From the NCBI RefSeq assembly GCF_017877135.1, contig NZ_JAGIPH010000010.1:1-64000 (forward strand): a stretch of DNA of 64,000 nt, written 5' to 3'. The first letter of the stretch is position 1. Every line of letters starts with the position of its first letter. Both the position numbers and the translations under genes were made by a program. The notes beneath the pieces were generated by a model, which saw only the letters and a list, made by a program, of their open reading frames with translations, searched no databases and was not told where the DNA came from. Origin of the DNA: Neorhizobium galegae (GTDB lineage: Bacteria > Pseudomonadota > Alphaproteobacteria > Rhizobiales > Rhizobiaceae). Below are positions 45,447 to 54,093 of this stretch, in pieces.

Positions 45447-46757
45447 ATGGCCGTTGACTATTTGAAGCGCGGAAAGCCCGAAGCCCAGCGGTCCGAGGAC
45501 GACCACAAGGTGCGCAGCGTCGTGGAGGAAATCCTGAAGGATATCGAGGCGCGGGGCGACGCCGCGGTCCGCGAACTCTCGGAAAAATTCGACAAATACG
45601 CTCCGCCGTCCTTCAGGCTGTCCAAGAGCGAGATCGAGGCCCTGATGAACAAGGTCTCGCCCCGCGACATGGAGGACATCAAGTTCGCCCAGGCGCAGGT
45701 GCGCAACTTTGCGCAGGCTCAGCGCGATTCAATGCTCGATATAGAGGTCGAGACGCTGCCGGGCGTTATTCTGGGACATAAGAACATCCCGGTGCAGTCG
45801 GTCGGTTGCTACATTCCCGGCGGAAAGTTCCCGATGGTGGCATCGGCCCATATGTCGGTCGCGACGGCGTCCGTCGCGGGCGTGCCGCGTATTGCGGCGG
45901 CAACCCCGGCCTTCAAGGGAGAGCCAAACCCGGCCGTGATTGCCGCCATGCATCTCGGCGGCGCGCACGAGATCTATGTGCTGGGCGGCATCCAGGCAAT
46001 CGGTGCCATGGCAATCGGGACCGAGACCATCAAGCCCGTTCACATGCTGGTCGGCCCGGGCAATGCCTTCGTCGCCGAAGCCAAGCGGCAGCTCTACGGT
46101 CGCGTCGGCATCGACCTTTTCGCCGGCCCGACGGAGACGATGGTGATTGCCGACGAAACCGTCGATGCGGAAATGTGCGCGACGGACCTGCTGGGGCAGG
46201 CCGAACACGGATATAATTCTCCGGCCGTCCTTATCACCAATTCGCGCAAGCTCGCTACCGAGACGCTTGCCGAAATAGACCGGCTGCTGACCATCCTGCC
46301 CACGGCCGACACGGCATCGAAAAGCTGGGCGGATTACGGCGAGGTCATCGTCTGCTATACCTATGAGGAAATGCTGGATGTCGCCAATGACATCGCGTCC
46401 GAACATGTCCAGGTCATGACCGACCGGGACGACTGGTTCCTGGAGAAGATGCATTCCTACGGGGCGCTCTTCCTCGGGCCGCGGACGAATGTGGCCAATG
46501 GCGACAAGGTGATCGGCACCAACCATACCCTGCCCACCAAGAAGGCCGGACGCTATACCGGCGGGCTGTGGGTCGGAAAGTATCTCAAGACGCATTCCTA
46601 CCAGAAGGTGCTCACCGACGAGGCCGCCGCCAGCATCGGCGAATATTGCTCGCGACTTTGCATCCTCGAAGGCTTTGTCGGTCATGCCGAACAGGCCAAT
46701 GTCCGTGTCCGCCGCTATGGCGGCCGCAACATTCCCTATGGTGAGGCGGCAGAGTAA
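45447..46757 (+). CDS. Histidinol-dehydrogenase-family NAD-dependent dehydrogenase (non-biosynthetic)
   Basis: This 436-residue protein of the HisD fold performs two-step alcohol-to-acid oxidation in relatives (for example the sulfopropanediol dehydrogenase HpsN). The zinc-ligand pattern is kept: GQAEHGYNSPAVLIT near residues 249-263, EHVQVM near 317, DKVIGTNHTLPTKKAGRYTGG near 354-374, and the C-terminal EGFVGHAEQANVRVRRYG. The cofactor region reads PVQSVGCYIPGGKFPM near 115-130. The start is at 45447 behind CGGAGAGAG; the open frame upstream is intergenic. Its place after hyuAB, and not in a his operon, argues for a catabolic alcohol or amino-alcohol substrate. Confidence 0.85.
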   Translation: MAVDYLKRGKPEAQRSEDDHKVRSVVEEILKDIEARGDAAVRELSEKFDKYAPPSFRLSKSEIEALMNKVSPRDMEDIKFAQAQVRNFAQAQRDSMLDIEVETLPGVILGHKNIPVQSVGCYIPGGKFPMVASAHMSVATASVAGVPRIAAATPAFKGEPNPAVIAAMHLGGAHEIYVLGGIQAIGAMAIGTETIKPVHMLVGPGNAFVAEAKRQLYGRVGIDLFAGPTETMVIADETVDAEMCATDLLGQAEHGYNSPAVLITNSRKLATETLAEIDRLLTILPTADTASKSWADYGEVIVCYTYEEMLDVANDIASEHVQVMTDRDDWFLEKMHSYGALFLGPRTNVANGDKVIGTNHTLPTKKAGRYTGGLWVGKYLKTHSYQKVLTDEAAASIGEYCSRLCILEGFVGHAEQANVRVRRYGGRNIPYGEAAE

Positions 46758-46761
46758 GGCG

Positions 46762-47526
46762 ATGGAGCTTCCCCGCCCGCCCTCCTTCCGGCTGGATGGC
46801 AAGCGCGCGCTGGTGGCCGGCGCCTCTTCCGGCATAGGCCTGGCTGCGGCGGTCGCGCTTGCGCAAGCGGGCGCGCATGTGGCGCTCGCAGCCCGCTCCG
46901 CCGACAGGCTTTCAGCGACGGTCGACACTCTGACCCGTGCCGGCCTTTCGGGCGAGGCGCTGGTCTTTGATGTAAAGGACGTCGAGGCCATCGAGACCAC
47001 GATCGCCAGCCATGTGCCGTTCGACATCCTGGTCAACAGCGCAGGGCTTGCACGGCACGGCCCTGCCCTCGATACCACGCCTGAGGACTTCGATGCCGTT
47101 GTCGGCCTCAATCTGCGCGGCGCCTACTTCCTCACCCGCGCGGTGGCGCGCAGCCTGGTTGCGGCGGAAAGGCCGGGATCGCTGATCAATATCTCCTCGC
47201 AGATGGCCCATGTCGGTGGCATTGACCGGGCCGTCTACAGCGCGACGAAGCATGCCGTGGAGGGTTTTACCAAATCCATGGCGATCGAGTGGGGCAAGCA
47301 TGGCATCCGGGTCAATACAATCTGCCCGACATTCATCCGCACACCACTGACGGAGCAGACCTTCTCCAATCCGGACAGGGTGGCGTGGATCGAGGAAAAG
47401 ATCAAGCTCGGCCGTATCGGTGAGGTCGAGGACATCATGGGTCCCGTCGTCTTTCTCGCATCGGATGCGGCCGCAATGATCACCGGCTCGGCGTTGATGG
47501 TGGACGGTGGCTGGACTGCGGACTGA
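46762..47526 (+). CDS. Short-chain dehydrogenase/reductase (SDR)
   Basis: This 254-residue NAD(P)-dependent oxidoreductase has Rossmann motif AGASSGIGLAAAVALA at residues 19-34, NSAG near 92, a catalytic Ser in INISSQMAHVG, Tyr-x3-Lys in VYSATKHAVEGFTKSMAIEW, and the C-terminal ITGSALMVDGGWTAD. The ATG at 46762, five bases after the preceding stop, is chosen because homologues begin shortly before the glycine-rich loop. Sequence further upstream overlaps the dehydrogenase gene. It probably oxidises a hydroxy intermediate of the same pathway. Confidence 0.88.
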   Translation: MELPRPPSFRLDGKRALVAGASSGIGLAAAVALAQAGAHVALAARSADRLSATVDTLTRAGLSGEALVFDVKDVEAIETTIASHVPFDILVNSAGLARHGPALDTTPEDFDAVVGLNLRGAYFLTRAVARSLVAAERPGSLINISSQMAHVGGIDRAVYSATKHAVEGFTKSMAIEWGKHGIRVNTICPTFIRTPLTEQTFSNPDRVAWIEEKIKLGRIGEVEDIMGPVVFLASDAAAMITGSALMVDGGWTAD

Positions 47527-47539
47527 TATGGGAGGTGAA

Positions 47540-48478
47540 ATGACAATGAGCGGACATATAGCAATCGTCGGAGCCGGGCTTGTCGGCGCGGGCTGGGCCA
47601 TCGTCTTTGCGCGAAGCGGTCATCAGGTCAAAGTGTTCGACACCAGCGAGGCCATTCGCTCGCGCCTGCCGGATCATCTGAAGGCGGCGCTGGAGGCGAT
47701 GGCGGCGTATGGTCTCGTATCCGGCGTCGATGACATCATGCATCGCATCACGGTCTGCGCCAGTCTGGCCGATGCCGTCACCGGCGCGGACTATGTTCAG
47801 GAATCGGTGATCGAGCGCGTGGACCTGAAGCGGGAGGTGTCCGCTGAAATCGACCGCCACCTCGCGCAGACCGCCGTGGTGGGCAGTTCCACCTCCGGAC
47901 TGCCGGCCTCGTCCTTCACCGAGGACTGCCGCAACCGCGAGCGCTTTGTGGTCGCCCATCCGGTCAATCCGCCGCATCTCGTCCCGGTGGTGGAGATCTG
48001 CCCGGCGCCCTGGACCGCGCCTGCGACCGTGGAAAAGACGCGCGACCTGATGCAGTCGGTCGGGCAGGCGCCGGTCGTCGTCACCCGCGAAATTCCCGGC
48101 TTCATCCTGAACCGCCTGCAGGGTGCCCTGCTGGACGAGGCGTGGTCGCTGTTCGATCAGGGCTATGCGACGGCAGAGGACATCGACAAGACGATCAAGC
48201 ATGGGCTGGGGCTGCGCTGGTCCTTCATGGGACCGTTCGAAACCATCGATCTGAACGCGCCCGCGGGCATCGACGATTACGCGCGCCGGCTTGGTCCCAT
48301 GTATGTGGAACTGGCAGGCGGCCGCCGTCCGGCCGGTCCCTGGAGCGACGATGCCGTGCGTCGAGCAACGGAGGAGCGCCGCGCAAGGCTGCCGCAGGAT
48401 CAGATCGATGCACGCCGCGCCTGGCGTGACGAAAGGCTGATGGCACTGGTGGCAAGCCAGAAAAAGCTGGAATCCTGA
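47540..48478 (+). CDS. 3-hydroxyacyl-CoA-dehydrogenase-family protein (hydroxy-acid/L-carnitine dehydrogenase-like)
   Basis: This 312-residue NAD-dependent dehydrogenase has the nucleotide loop IAIVGAGLVGAGWAIVFARSGHQVKVFD at residues 6-33. It continues with ADYVQESVIERVDLKREVSAEID near 86-108, SSTSGLPAS and FVVAHPVNPPHLVPVVEI near 140, the last holding the catalytic His in AHPVNPP. The C-terminal helical domain follows (FILNRLQGALLDEAWSLFDQGYAT). Such stand-alone proteins act on free 3-hydroxy acids, carnitine or gulonate rather than on CoA esters. GGGAGGTGA precedes the ATG at 47540; ATG 47546 is also possible. It is the last plus-strand gene before lacI, which is convergent. Confidence 0.85.
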   Translation: MTMSGHIAIVGAGLVGAGWAIVFARSGHQVKVFDTSEAIRSRLPDHLKAALEAMAAYGLVSGVDDIMHRITVCASLADAVTGADYVQESVIERVDLKREVSAEIDRHLAQTAVVGSSTSGLPASSFTEDCRNRERFVVAHPVNPPHLVPVVEICPAPWTAPATVEKTRDLMQSVGQAPVVVTREIPGFILNRLQGALLDEAWSLFDQGYATAEDIDKTIKHGLGLRWSFMGPFETIDLNAPAGIDDYARRLGPMYVELAGGRRPAGPWSDDAVRRATEERRARLPQDQIDARRAWRDERLMALVASQKKLES

Positions 48479-48555
48479 ATCCCTCGGCCGCTCGGCTCGG
48501 CGTCAAGTTCTTATGTTGAGCCGGGTTCCGCCGCCACGCTGCAGCCCGGCCTCAA

Positions 48556-49584
48556 TCAGGACGCAGCTTCCGGAACCGTGGATCGCCAGACCAGTTGACC
48601 GGCCAGCGGCAAGTCGCGGCCGAGTTCGTGGGGCCGGCGCGGTTCATCGAGATGCAGGAGGCTCAAGGTTTCCTGCACCATTTCGGCAAGCGGCTGCTGC
48701 ACCGTGGTGAGCTTGTAGGGTTCGCGACCCGCTTCCGGAATGCCGTCAAAGCCTGCGACCATGACATCTTCGGGCACGCGCAGGCCGTGATGGCCGCGCA
48801 GCGCATCGATCGCCCCCATCGCCATGATATCGGCGATGCCGAACACGGCGTCGGGCATCGGCTTTCCGGTTGCCATATGTGCGTCGATGGCGGCCATGCC
48901 GCCTTCGTAGCTCGAGCCGCCGGGGCATTCAACGATGGCGTCCCGCCGGATGCCCGCTTCCAGCAACCGTTCGAGGAAGCCGCGCACGCGGTCCTGACTG
49001 GTGGAGCCGTTCGGATCGCCGGTCACCATCATGAAGGACTTGGCGCCCGCCTGGAGCAAGACCTCGGCGATCATCCGCCCGCCGGCGACATTGTCACAAC
49101 GCACGCCATAGACGCCGCTATGGGGAACGTAGCGGTTGAACAGCACGACGGGAATGCCACGATCGTGGCACAGGTTGATCATGCGCGTGGACAGCTGCGC
49201 GGATGTCAGGATCACCGCCTCGACCTGATACTGCAGAACCCGCATGATCGCTTCATCGGTGTGCATGTCCTCCGAAAGCGTGAAGGTCAGCGTCTGGCGC
49301 CCGCGCTTCTGGAGTTCCTGGCTGAAGGTATGCAGCGTGCGCACGTAAAAGGGGTTCGCCAGCGTCCCCAGGATGACCGCGACGATCTTCGAACGGTTCT
49401 TCGTCAGGCTGCTGGCAATCGAATTGGGAACGTAATTCAGCTTGCGCGCGGCCTCGATGATCTTCAGTCGGGTGCTCTCGCGGATGCTGGATCCCGGTGT
49501 AAAGGCGCGAGACACCGCCGACTGGGAAACACCAGCCAGTGCTGCGACATCAAAAGATGTCGCCCGGATCGTCTCTTCCGCCAT
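48556..49584 (-). CDS. LacI-family transcriptional regulator
   Basis: This 342-residue repressor is the likely master regulator of the 41.4-64 kb locus. The HTH (SFDVAALAGVSQSAVSRAFTPGSSIRESTRLKIIEAARKLNYVPN) is near residues 9-53, the hinge SIASSLTKNRSKIVAVILG follows, and then a periplasmic-binding-like effector domain (DRGIPVVLFNRYVP, VGGxD-like MVAGFDGIPEA). The start at MAEETIRATSFDVA is chosen because LacI proteins begin just before the HTH; the frame is open further upstream without homology. Its own promoter carries an operator-like element (49595-49610), suggesting autoregulation. It lies between two divergent groups of its presumed targets. Confidence 0.92.
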   Translation of the reverse strand: MAEETIRATSFDVAALAGVSQSAVSRAFTPGSSIRESTRLKIIEAARKLNYVPNSIASSLTKNRSKIVAVILGTLANPFYVRTLHTFSQELQKRGRQTLTFTLSEDMHTDEAIMRVLQYQVEAVILTSAQLSTRMINLCHDRGIPVVLFNRYVPHSGVYGVRCDNVAGGRMIAEVLLQAGAKSFMMVTGDPNGSTSQDRVRGFLERLLEAGIRRDAIVECPGGSSYEGGMAAIDAHMATGKPMPDAVFGIADIMAMGAIDALRGHHGLRVPEDVMVAGFDGIPEAGREPYKLTTVQQPLAEMVQETLSLLHLDEPRRPHELGRDLPLAGQLVWRSTVPEAAS

Positions 49585-49594
49585 TGCGTTGTCC

Positions 49595-49657
49595 CCGCAT
49601 TCGTATTCAGACCCTGTTGCTATCCTAATATTAAAGGAACTGCAATTTTCCCGGCAA
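49595..49657 (-). promoter_or_regulatory. lacI promoter with operator-like element (site E)
   Basis: On the minus strand, TTGCCG (49652-49657) and TAATAT (49628-49633) are spaced by 18 bases. Downstream, read on the plus strand, lies CCGCATTCGTATTCAG (49595-49610), which matches site B (TCGCATGCGTATTCAT) at 13 of 16 positions. It is the weakest of the five sites. Confidence 0.45.
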
Positions 49658-49857
49658 CCGTCCTCCACAGCAGCATATCGCGGCGTGCTGACACTCTTGT
49701 TACAGGCATAATCCCGGTAGACCCTGCCGATGGCTGAATGTTTATGCAGGCGATGCCGTTCTCGCCGATGGAAGCACGCAGCGCGACCGGATTGGTGAAA
49801 CCCGAGCAACCGGCAGATTCGGTCACGTTCGGCCGGTGACGGCGGGGCCGAACGGCC

Positions 49858-50589
49858 TCAGGCGGCTGTCCAGCCGCCGTCGACCGGCAAGACCGTGCCG
49901 GTCACGAAGCGAGCCGCGTCGCTCAGGAGGAAGCAGACGACATCGGCAACCTCATCCGGACGTCCGAACCGTTCCATCGCATGCCGCAGCCGTGATTTTT
50001 CCCGCTCCGCACTGCTTGCGGAGGCAAAGGCGCGCTCCATCATCGGCGTCTCTATCGCACCGGGCGCCACGGCATTGACCCGGATCCCATCGCCCGCATG
50101 ATCGATGGCAAGGCTGCGGCACATGGAATTGATCGCGCCCTTGGAGGTCGCATAGGCAATGCAGCCACGACCGCCGGAGAGCGAAAGCTGCGAGGAGCAG
50201 AGCACGACGGAGGCACCTTCGGCCTGCTGCAGATCGGGCAGCAGGGCTTTCACGGCATTGGCGGTGCCGATGACGTTGATCGCCAGCACCCTTTCCCAGT
50301 CATGGCTCTCGACTGCATCGATGCGGCCAATCAACTCGATGCCGGCGAAGGTGGCCAGTCCGTCGAACCGCAGCCCGGCGCGGCTGACCTCATCCCTGAT
50401 GGCCACAAGGCGGCTGCCATCCCGGACGTCGCCGGAGTGACGGGCAACACGGGGATCGAGCGCATCGGAAAAGGATAGATCAACGCCGATCACCGTGGCC
50501 CCGCGTGCTGCCAATGCGTTTGCGGTCGCAAGGCCCAATCCGCTTCCGGCGCCGGTGACCATGATTGTACGACCTGCAAAAATGTTCAT
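49858..50589 (-). CDS. Short-chain dehydrogenase/reductase (SDR)
   Basis: This 243-residue oxidoreductase starts at MNIFAGRTIMVTGAGSGLGLATANALAARG, with the Rossmann loop at residues 11-20. It continues with TFAG in place of the more usual NNAG near 76, a catalytic Ser in VVLCSSQLSLSGG, Tyr-x3-Lys in AYATSKGAINSMCRSLA and C-terminal FVTGTVLPVDGGWTAA. ATG 50589 is preferred over 50631, as the latter adds residues with no homology and overlaps the epimerase gene. It is the last gene of the minus-strand operon headed by the sugar-type binding protein. Confidence 0.87.
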   Translation of the reverse strand: MNIFAGRTIMVTGAGSGLGLATANALAARGATVIGVDLSFSDALDPRVARHSGDVRDGSRLVAIRDEVSRAGLRFDGLATFAGIELIGRIDAVESHDWERVLAINVIGTANAVKALLPDLQQAEGASVVLCSSQLSLSGGRGCIAYATSKGAINSMCRSLAIDHAGDGIRVNAVAPGAIETPMMERAFASASSAEREKSRLRHAMERFGRPDEVADVVCFLLSDAARFVTGTVLPVDGGWTAA

Positions 50590-50599
50590 CGGCGACACC

Positions 50600-51523
50600 T
50601 CAGTAAGGGTTTTCCTGAAGCCAGGAAACATAAGCGCGAAGCCCTTCTGGGAAGGATATTTCAGGTTTCCAGCCGAGATCGCGGGCGGCGGCGTTCAACA
50701 GCATCTTTCCCTGCTGGTCGGCACCAGGCAGGAGGCCCGGGCCGATCTGCGCCCGGATCGTCGGCAACTGGCGTGCGACGAGATCAAAAATATCGCCGAC
50801 CGTGACGGTTTCGCTGCCGTTGATATTGTAGGCGGCGACGGTTGGGGCCACCGCATCGAGCGCCGCATGAATCGCCGAGACGACGTCATCGACATGCACG
50901 AACTGCAGGCGCTGCTGCGCGCCCGCTTCCAATTGCAACGGCTCGCCTTTGGCAGACCGCACCAGCGGCTGGATGATTGCATCGGTGACGCGGCCGGGAC
51001 CGTAGACCCAGCCGATCCTCAAAGCGATGGCGCTGAGCCCACGTTCGCGTACGAAGCTTTGCAGCACCAGATCAGAGGCCGCCTTGCTGGTGCCGTAGAA
51101 GGTTGAGGCCGAAAGGCGCACGTTTTCGTCCACCAGTTCGAATTCCGGGGTATCGCCATAGGCGGATACCGAGGACAGACTGACGAACCGGCGCAGCTTG
51201 AGATCGGAGGCCAGCGAGAGCAGCTGCGCGGTTCCCCGCACATTGATGTCGATGACTTCAGCGGCATTGTCCTGCAGCAGCATCGGTCCGGAGATACCGC
51301 CGCAATGCACAATGCTCTCGCAGCCTTCCGCCACCACAGGAGCGTGGCGCGTGATATCGCGGACATCCGCCACGTAAAACGGGCAACCCAAGTCGCTGCC
51401 CCGCGGCGAGACGACATCCGTTGCAATGACCTTCCGGCCGGCCTTCAGCAGCGCGGCAACTACGCGACGGCCGATGAAACCTGTCGCTCCCGTCACGAAG
51501 ACGGCTTTACTCTTTGGAGCCAT
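50600..51523 (-). CDS. NAD-dependent epimerase/dehydratase family protein
   Basis: This 307-residue extended SDR has the loop VTGATGFIGRRVVAALL at residues 10-26, HCGGISGP near 73, a Ser in SLSSVSAYGDTPEF near 113-126, and the catalytic Tyr-x3-Lys in FYGTSKAASDLVLQSFV near 139-155. It continues with LRIGWVYGPGR and QFVHVDDVVSAI. The fold is used for nucleotide-sugar epimerases and also for uronate or sugar-acid dehydrogenases. The latter fits better here, beside a ribose-type uptake system, but this is inference. It is cotranscribed with the permease upstream (8-base gap) and the SDR downstream (10-base gap). Confidence 0.85.
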   Translation of the reverse strand: MAPKSKAVFVTGATGFIGRRVVAALLKAGRKVIATDVVSPRGSDLGCPFYVADVRDITRHAPVVAEGCESIVHCGGISGPMLLQDNAAEVIDINVRGTAQLLSLASDLKLRRFVSLSSVSAYGDTPEFELVDENVRLSASTFYGTSKAASDLVLQSFVRERGLSAIALRIGWVYGPGRVTDAIIQPLVRSAKGEPLQLEAGAQQRLQFVHVDDVVSAIHAALDAVAPTVAAYNINGSETVTVGDIFDLVARQLPTIRAQIGPGLLPGADQQGKMLLNAAARDLGWKPEISFPEGLRAYVSWLQENPY

Positions 51524-51531
51524 GGGTTTCC

Positions 51532-52536
51532 TCAGCCGATATCGGTTTCTTCGCGTCCGCGGGCAAACTGCGACACGGTGACGGCCAGAACCAGGGCGGC
51601 GCCATTGAAGACGGATGTCACCCAGAGCGGAATGCCAAGCATGGTAAGGCCCGTGATGCCGGTGGCGAGGAAGTAGACCGCAATAACCGCGCCCCAGGGA
51701 TTGAACCGTCCCGGAATGATCGACGTCGCGCCCAGATAGGCGGCAGCGAAGGCCGGCAACAGGTAGTTCAGGCCAGAGAACGGATCGGCCGCGCCCAAAA
51801 GGCCGGCATAGACCACGCCGCCAAGCGCGGCGAGGAAGCCCGACGAAATCAGGCAGCCGACGCGGACACGCCCGACGTCGATGCCGGAGAGGCGGGCAAC
51901 CTCACGGCTGCGTCCGACGAAAAGGATGCGGCGACCGAGCGGCGTGAACTCGAAAATGAGCCAGATGATGATCGCCAGCAGGATCACGTAATAGAAGGCA
52001 TAGGAAATGCCGAACAGGCGCCCGCGCGAGACGAGATTGATCAGGATCGGCGAGATGCCGCCGATCGTCGAGGAGTTCGTCATCCACTGCACGAGGCCGG
52101 TGATGATCGAGGTCGTACCGAGCGTGACCACCAGCGAGGGGATGCGGACGTAGACGATGAAGAACGAATTCACCAATCCGACCAGGACACCGGCAAGCAA
52201 GGCGATCGGGATCACGAAGCCGATCGGAATCTGGTAGACGGCATTCAGGACGCCGATCGTGACGGCCGAAAGCGTGAGATTGGCGCCGACCGACAGGTCG
52301 TAATCCCCGGCCGTCAGCGGAATGATCAGCGCAAGCGCCAGCACGGCGCCGGGCGCCTGGGTGGCGAAGAGGATCGAGAAATTCGTCCAGCTGAGAAAGA
52401 TGCCGGGGAGCGCGAAGCTGAAGAAGGCAATGGTGAGAAGCCATACGCCGACCAGTGCGAAGCGCTCGATGCGACGTCCCAGCTTCTGCTTGTTCCAGAG
52501 TGGCATGTCAGCCTCAGTTGTGCTGTGAGTGGCCAT
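51532..52536 (-). CDS. Ribose/xylose-type ABC transporter permease (RbsC-like)
   Basis: This 334-residue inner-membrane permease has about eight to ten hydrophobic segments. The start MATHSTTEADMPLWNKQKLGRR is chosen because GGAGG lies 8 bases upstream; the open frame further back only overlaps the ATPase gene. Family motifs: LIIPLTAGDYDLSVGANLTLSAVTIGVL near 99-126 (RbsC-type signature), VRIPSLVVTLGTTSIITGLV near 160-180, and RRILFVGRSREVARLSGIDVGRVR near 230-253. It overlaps the ATPase gene by 23 bases. Confidence 0.9.
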   Translation of the reverse strand: MATHSTTEADMPLWNKQKLGRRIERFALVGVWLLTIAFFSFALPGIFLSWTNFSILFATQAPGAVLALALIIPLTAGDYDLSVGANLTLSAVTIGVLNAVYQIPIGFVIPIALLAGVLVGLVNSFFIVYVRIPSLVVTLGTTSIITGLVQWMTNSSTIGGISPILINLVSRGRLFGISYAFYYVILLAIIIWLIFEFTPLGRRILFVGRSREVARLSGIDVGRVRVGCLISSGFLAALGGVVYAGLLGAADPFSGLNYLLPAFAAAYLGATSIIPGRFNPWGAVIAVYFLATGITGLTMLGIPLWVTSVFNGAALVLAVTVSQFARGREETDIG

Positions 52537-54088
52537 AGCAAGCCTCCGCAATATGATCTTTGGTGATGTCGTCACCGACGAGTTCGCGCACCACACGCCC
52601 GCGGGCGAAGACAAGGACGCGCGTGCACAGGTCGGCAAGCTGTTCGAAATCCGAGCTGGCGCAGATTACCGCGGCCCCCTCGGACGCCGCCTTGCGGATG
52701 ACCTGGAACACCTGTTGGCGCGTTCCGACATCGACGCCTTGCGTCGGCTCGTCGAGCATCAGCAGCTTCGGTTCGCGGATCAGCCACTTCGCGAGCAGCA
52801 CCTTCTGGGCATTGCCGCCGCTAAGCGAGCCCAGCTTCAGGCTGACATCGTTCGGCCGCACCTCGTATTCATGGGCAAGTTCGGTGGCCCGCCGGGCAAT
52901 CTCTGCCCGCTTCAGGCCGAAGCGCCCCATGAATTTCTTAAGGTCGAGGATCAGCATGTTCTCCGCGACACTGAGGCTGGCAATACCGCTTGCCTTCGGC
53001 CGGTCGGCAGGCAGGAGAGCAATATTGCGCTTCACCGATCGCTTCGGTGTGCTGGTCGCAAGGTCGATCTTTTCATCGTCGAGGACCAGCGTGCCCGAAC
53101 TGGTCGCGGTGGCGCCAAACACGATATAGGGCACCTTCTCGTAGCCGGAGCCGATCAGGCCCGAAAGGCCGAGAATTTCGCCTTTCGCCACCGTGATCTC
53201 CTCGACGGAAATGCCCGGTTCGGAGATGTTCGTGACAATCGCACGCGGCTCAAGGGAGGTTACGTCCGGACGGGTGGAAGTCGTGCGGGTGATGCGCCGT
53301 CCGATGATGCCTTCGACGAAATCGTCATGGGAGGCCTCGCGGGTCACGAGCGAACCCGAGACGAGCCCGTCGCGCAGTATCGTCGCCCGATCGGTGATTT
53401 CACGGACTTCATCGATATCGTGGGAGATGAAGATGACGCTGTCTCCCTGGGCCGCCACGCGGCGCACGAGTTCGAACAGGCGGTCGACCCCCTCGCGCGG
53501 CAGGAAGGGCGTCGGCTCATCCAGAATGAGAATGCCGCCGCCATGGTCGCTGCCGGTTGCGCGCAGGTCATCCGACGCCCGGACGATCGCCAGCAGCGCG
53601 CGCTCGATCTGGGATATGGCTCCGGTGCGTGCGTCAAGGTCGAGCTGGATGCCGAAGCGATCCAGGGCCTGCTGGGCGGCAACCCGCTCGGCGCGCCAGT
53701 CGATCCTGCTTTTGCGCGCCGTGATCGACGCGACTCTCAGGTTTTCGAGTACCGACAGGGACGGGACAAGCCCGAGATGCTGGTGCACGAAGGCCATCCG
53801 GTAATCGCGGAAGGCGCCCGCCTTCATCGGAAGGTCCAGCTGCCGGCCGTAGACCGAAATGGAGCCGCCCGGGTCCGGCGCATGAAAACCGGACATGATC
53901 TTTACGAAGGTGGATTTGCCCGACCCGTTCTGACCGAGCAGACCATGAACCTCCCCGGCCGATACCGTGAAGTCTATTCCTTTCAGCGCCCGGGCTCCGC
54001 CGAACGTCTTGGCGATCTGCGAGACCTGCAGCGCCGGAACCGCCGACGCTGCAGGGTCGCCACGCCCGGGAGGGACGTAGCCGATCAT
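52514..54088 (-). CDS. Ribose/xylose-type ABC transporter ATPase (RbsA-like, tandem domains)
   Basis: This 524-residue protein has two ATPase domains. Domain 1: Walker A GQNGSGKST near residues 51-59, a signature region reading AISQIERALLAIVRA in place of LSxGxxQ, Walker B ILILDEPTPFLP and switch His FISHD. Domain 2: Walker A degenerate (GLIGSGYEKVPY, no Lys-Ser/Thr), canonical signature LSGGNAQK near 434, Walker B LLMLDEPTQGVD. Degeneracy of domain 2 Walker A is normal for RbsA-type proteins; the weak domain 1 signature means that only one composite site is complete. It lies five bases after the binding-protein gene. Confidence 0.9.
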   Translation of the reverse strand: MIGYVPPGRGDPAASAVPALQVSQIAKTFGGARALKGIDFTVSAGEVHGLLGQNGSGKSTFVKIMSGFHAPDPGGSISVYGRQLDLPMKAGAFRDYRMAFVHQHLGLVPSLSVLENLRVASITARKSRIDWRAERVAAQQALDRFGIQLDLDARTGAISQIERALLAIVRASDDLRATGSDHGGGILILDEPTPFLPREGVDRLFELVRRVAAQGDSVIFISHDIDEVREITDRATILRDGLVSGSLVTREASHDDFVEGIIGRRITRTTSTRPDVTSLEPRAIVTNISEPGISVEEITVAKGEILGLSGLIGSGYEKVPYIVFGATATSSGTLVLDDEKIDLATSTPKRSVKRNIALLPADRPKASGIASLSVAENMLILDLKKFMGRFGLKRAEIARRATELAHEYEVRPNDVSLKLGSLSGGNAQKVLLAKWLIREPKLLMLDEPTQGVDVGTRQQVFQVIRKAASEGAAVICASSDFEQLADLCTRVLVFARGRVVRELVGDDITKDHIAEACYGHSQHN

Positions 54089-54093
54089 GCCGC

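Noticed and set aside
45447..46757. Biosynthetic histidinol dehydrogenase (hisD)
   Set aside because: The gene has no histidine-pathway neighbours and sits between hydantoinase and SDR genes, so a catabolic paralogue is more likely.
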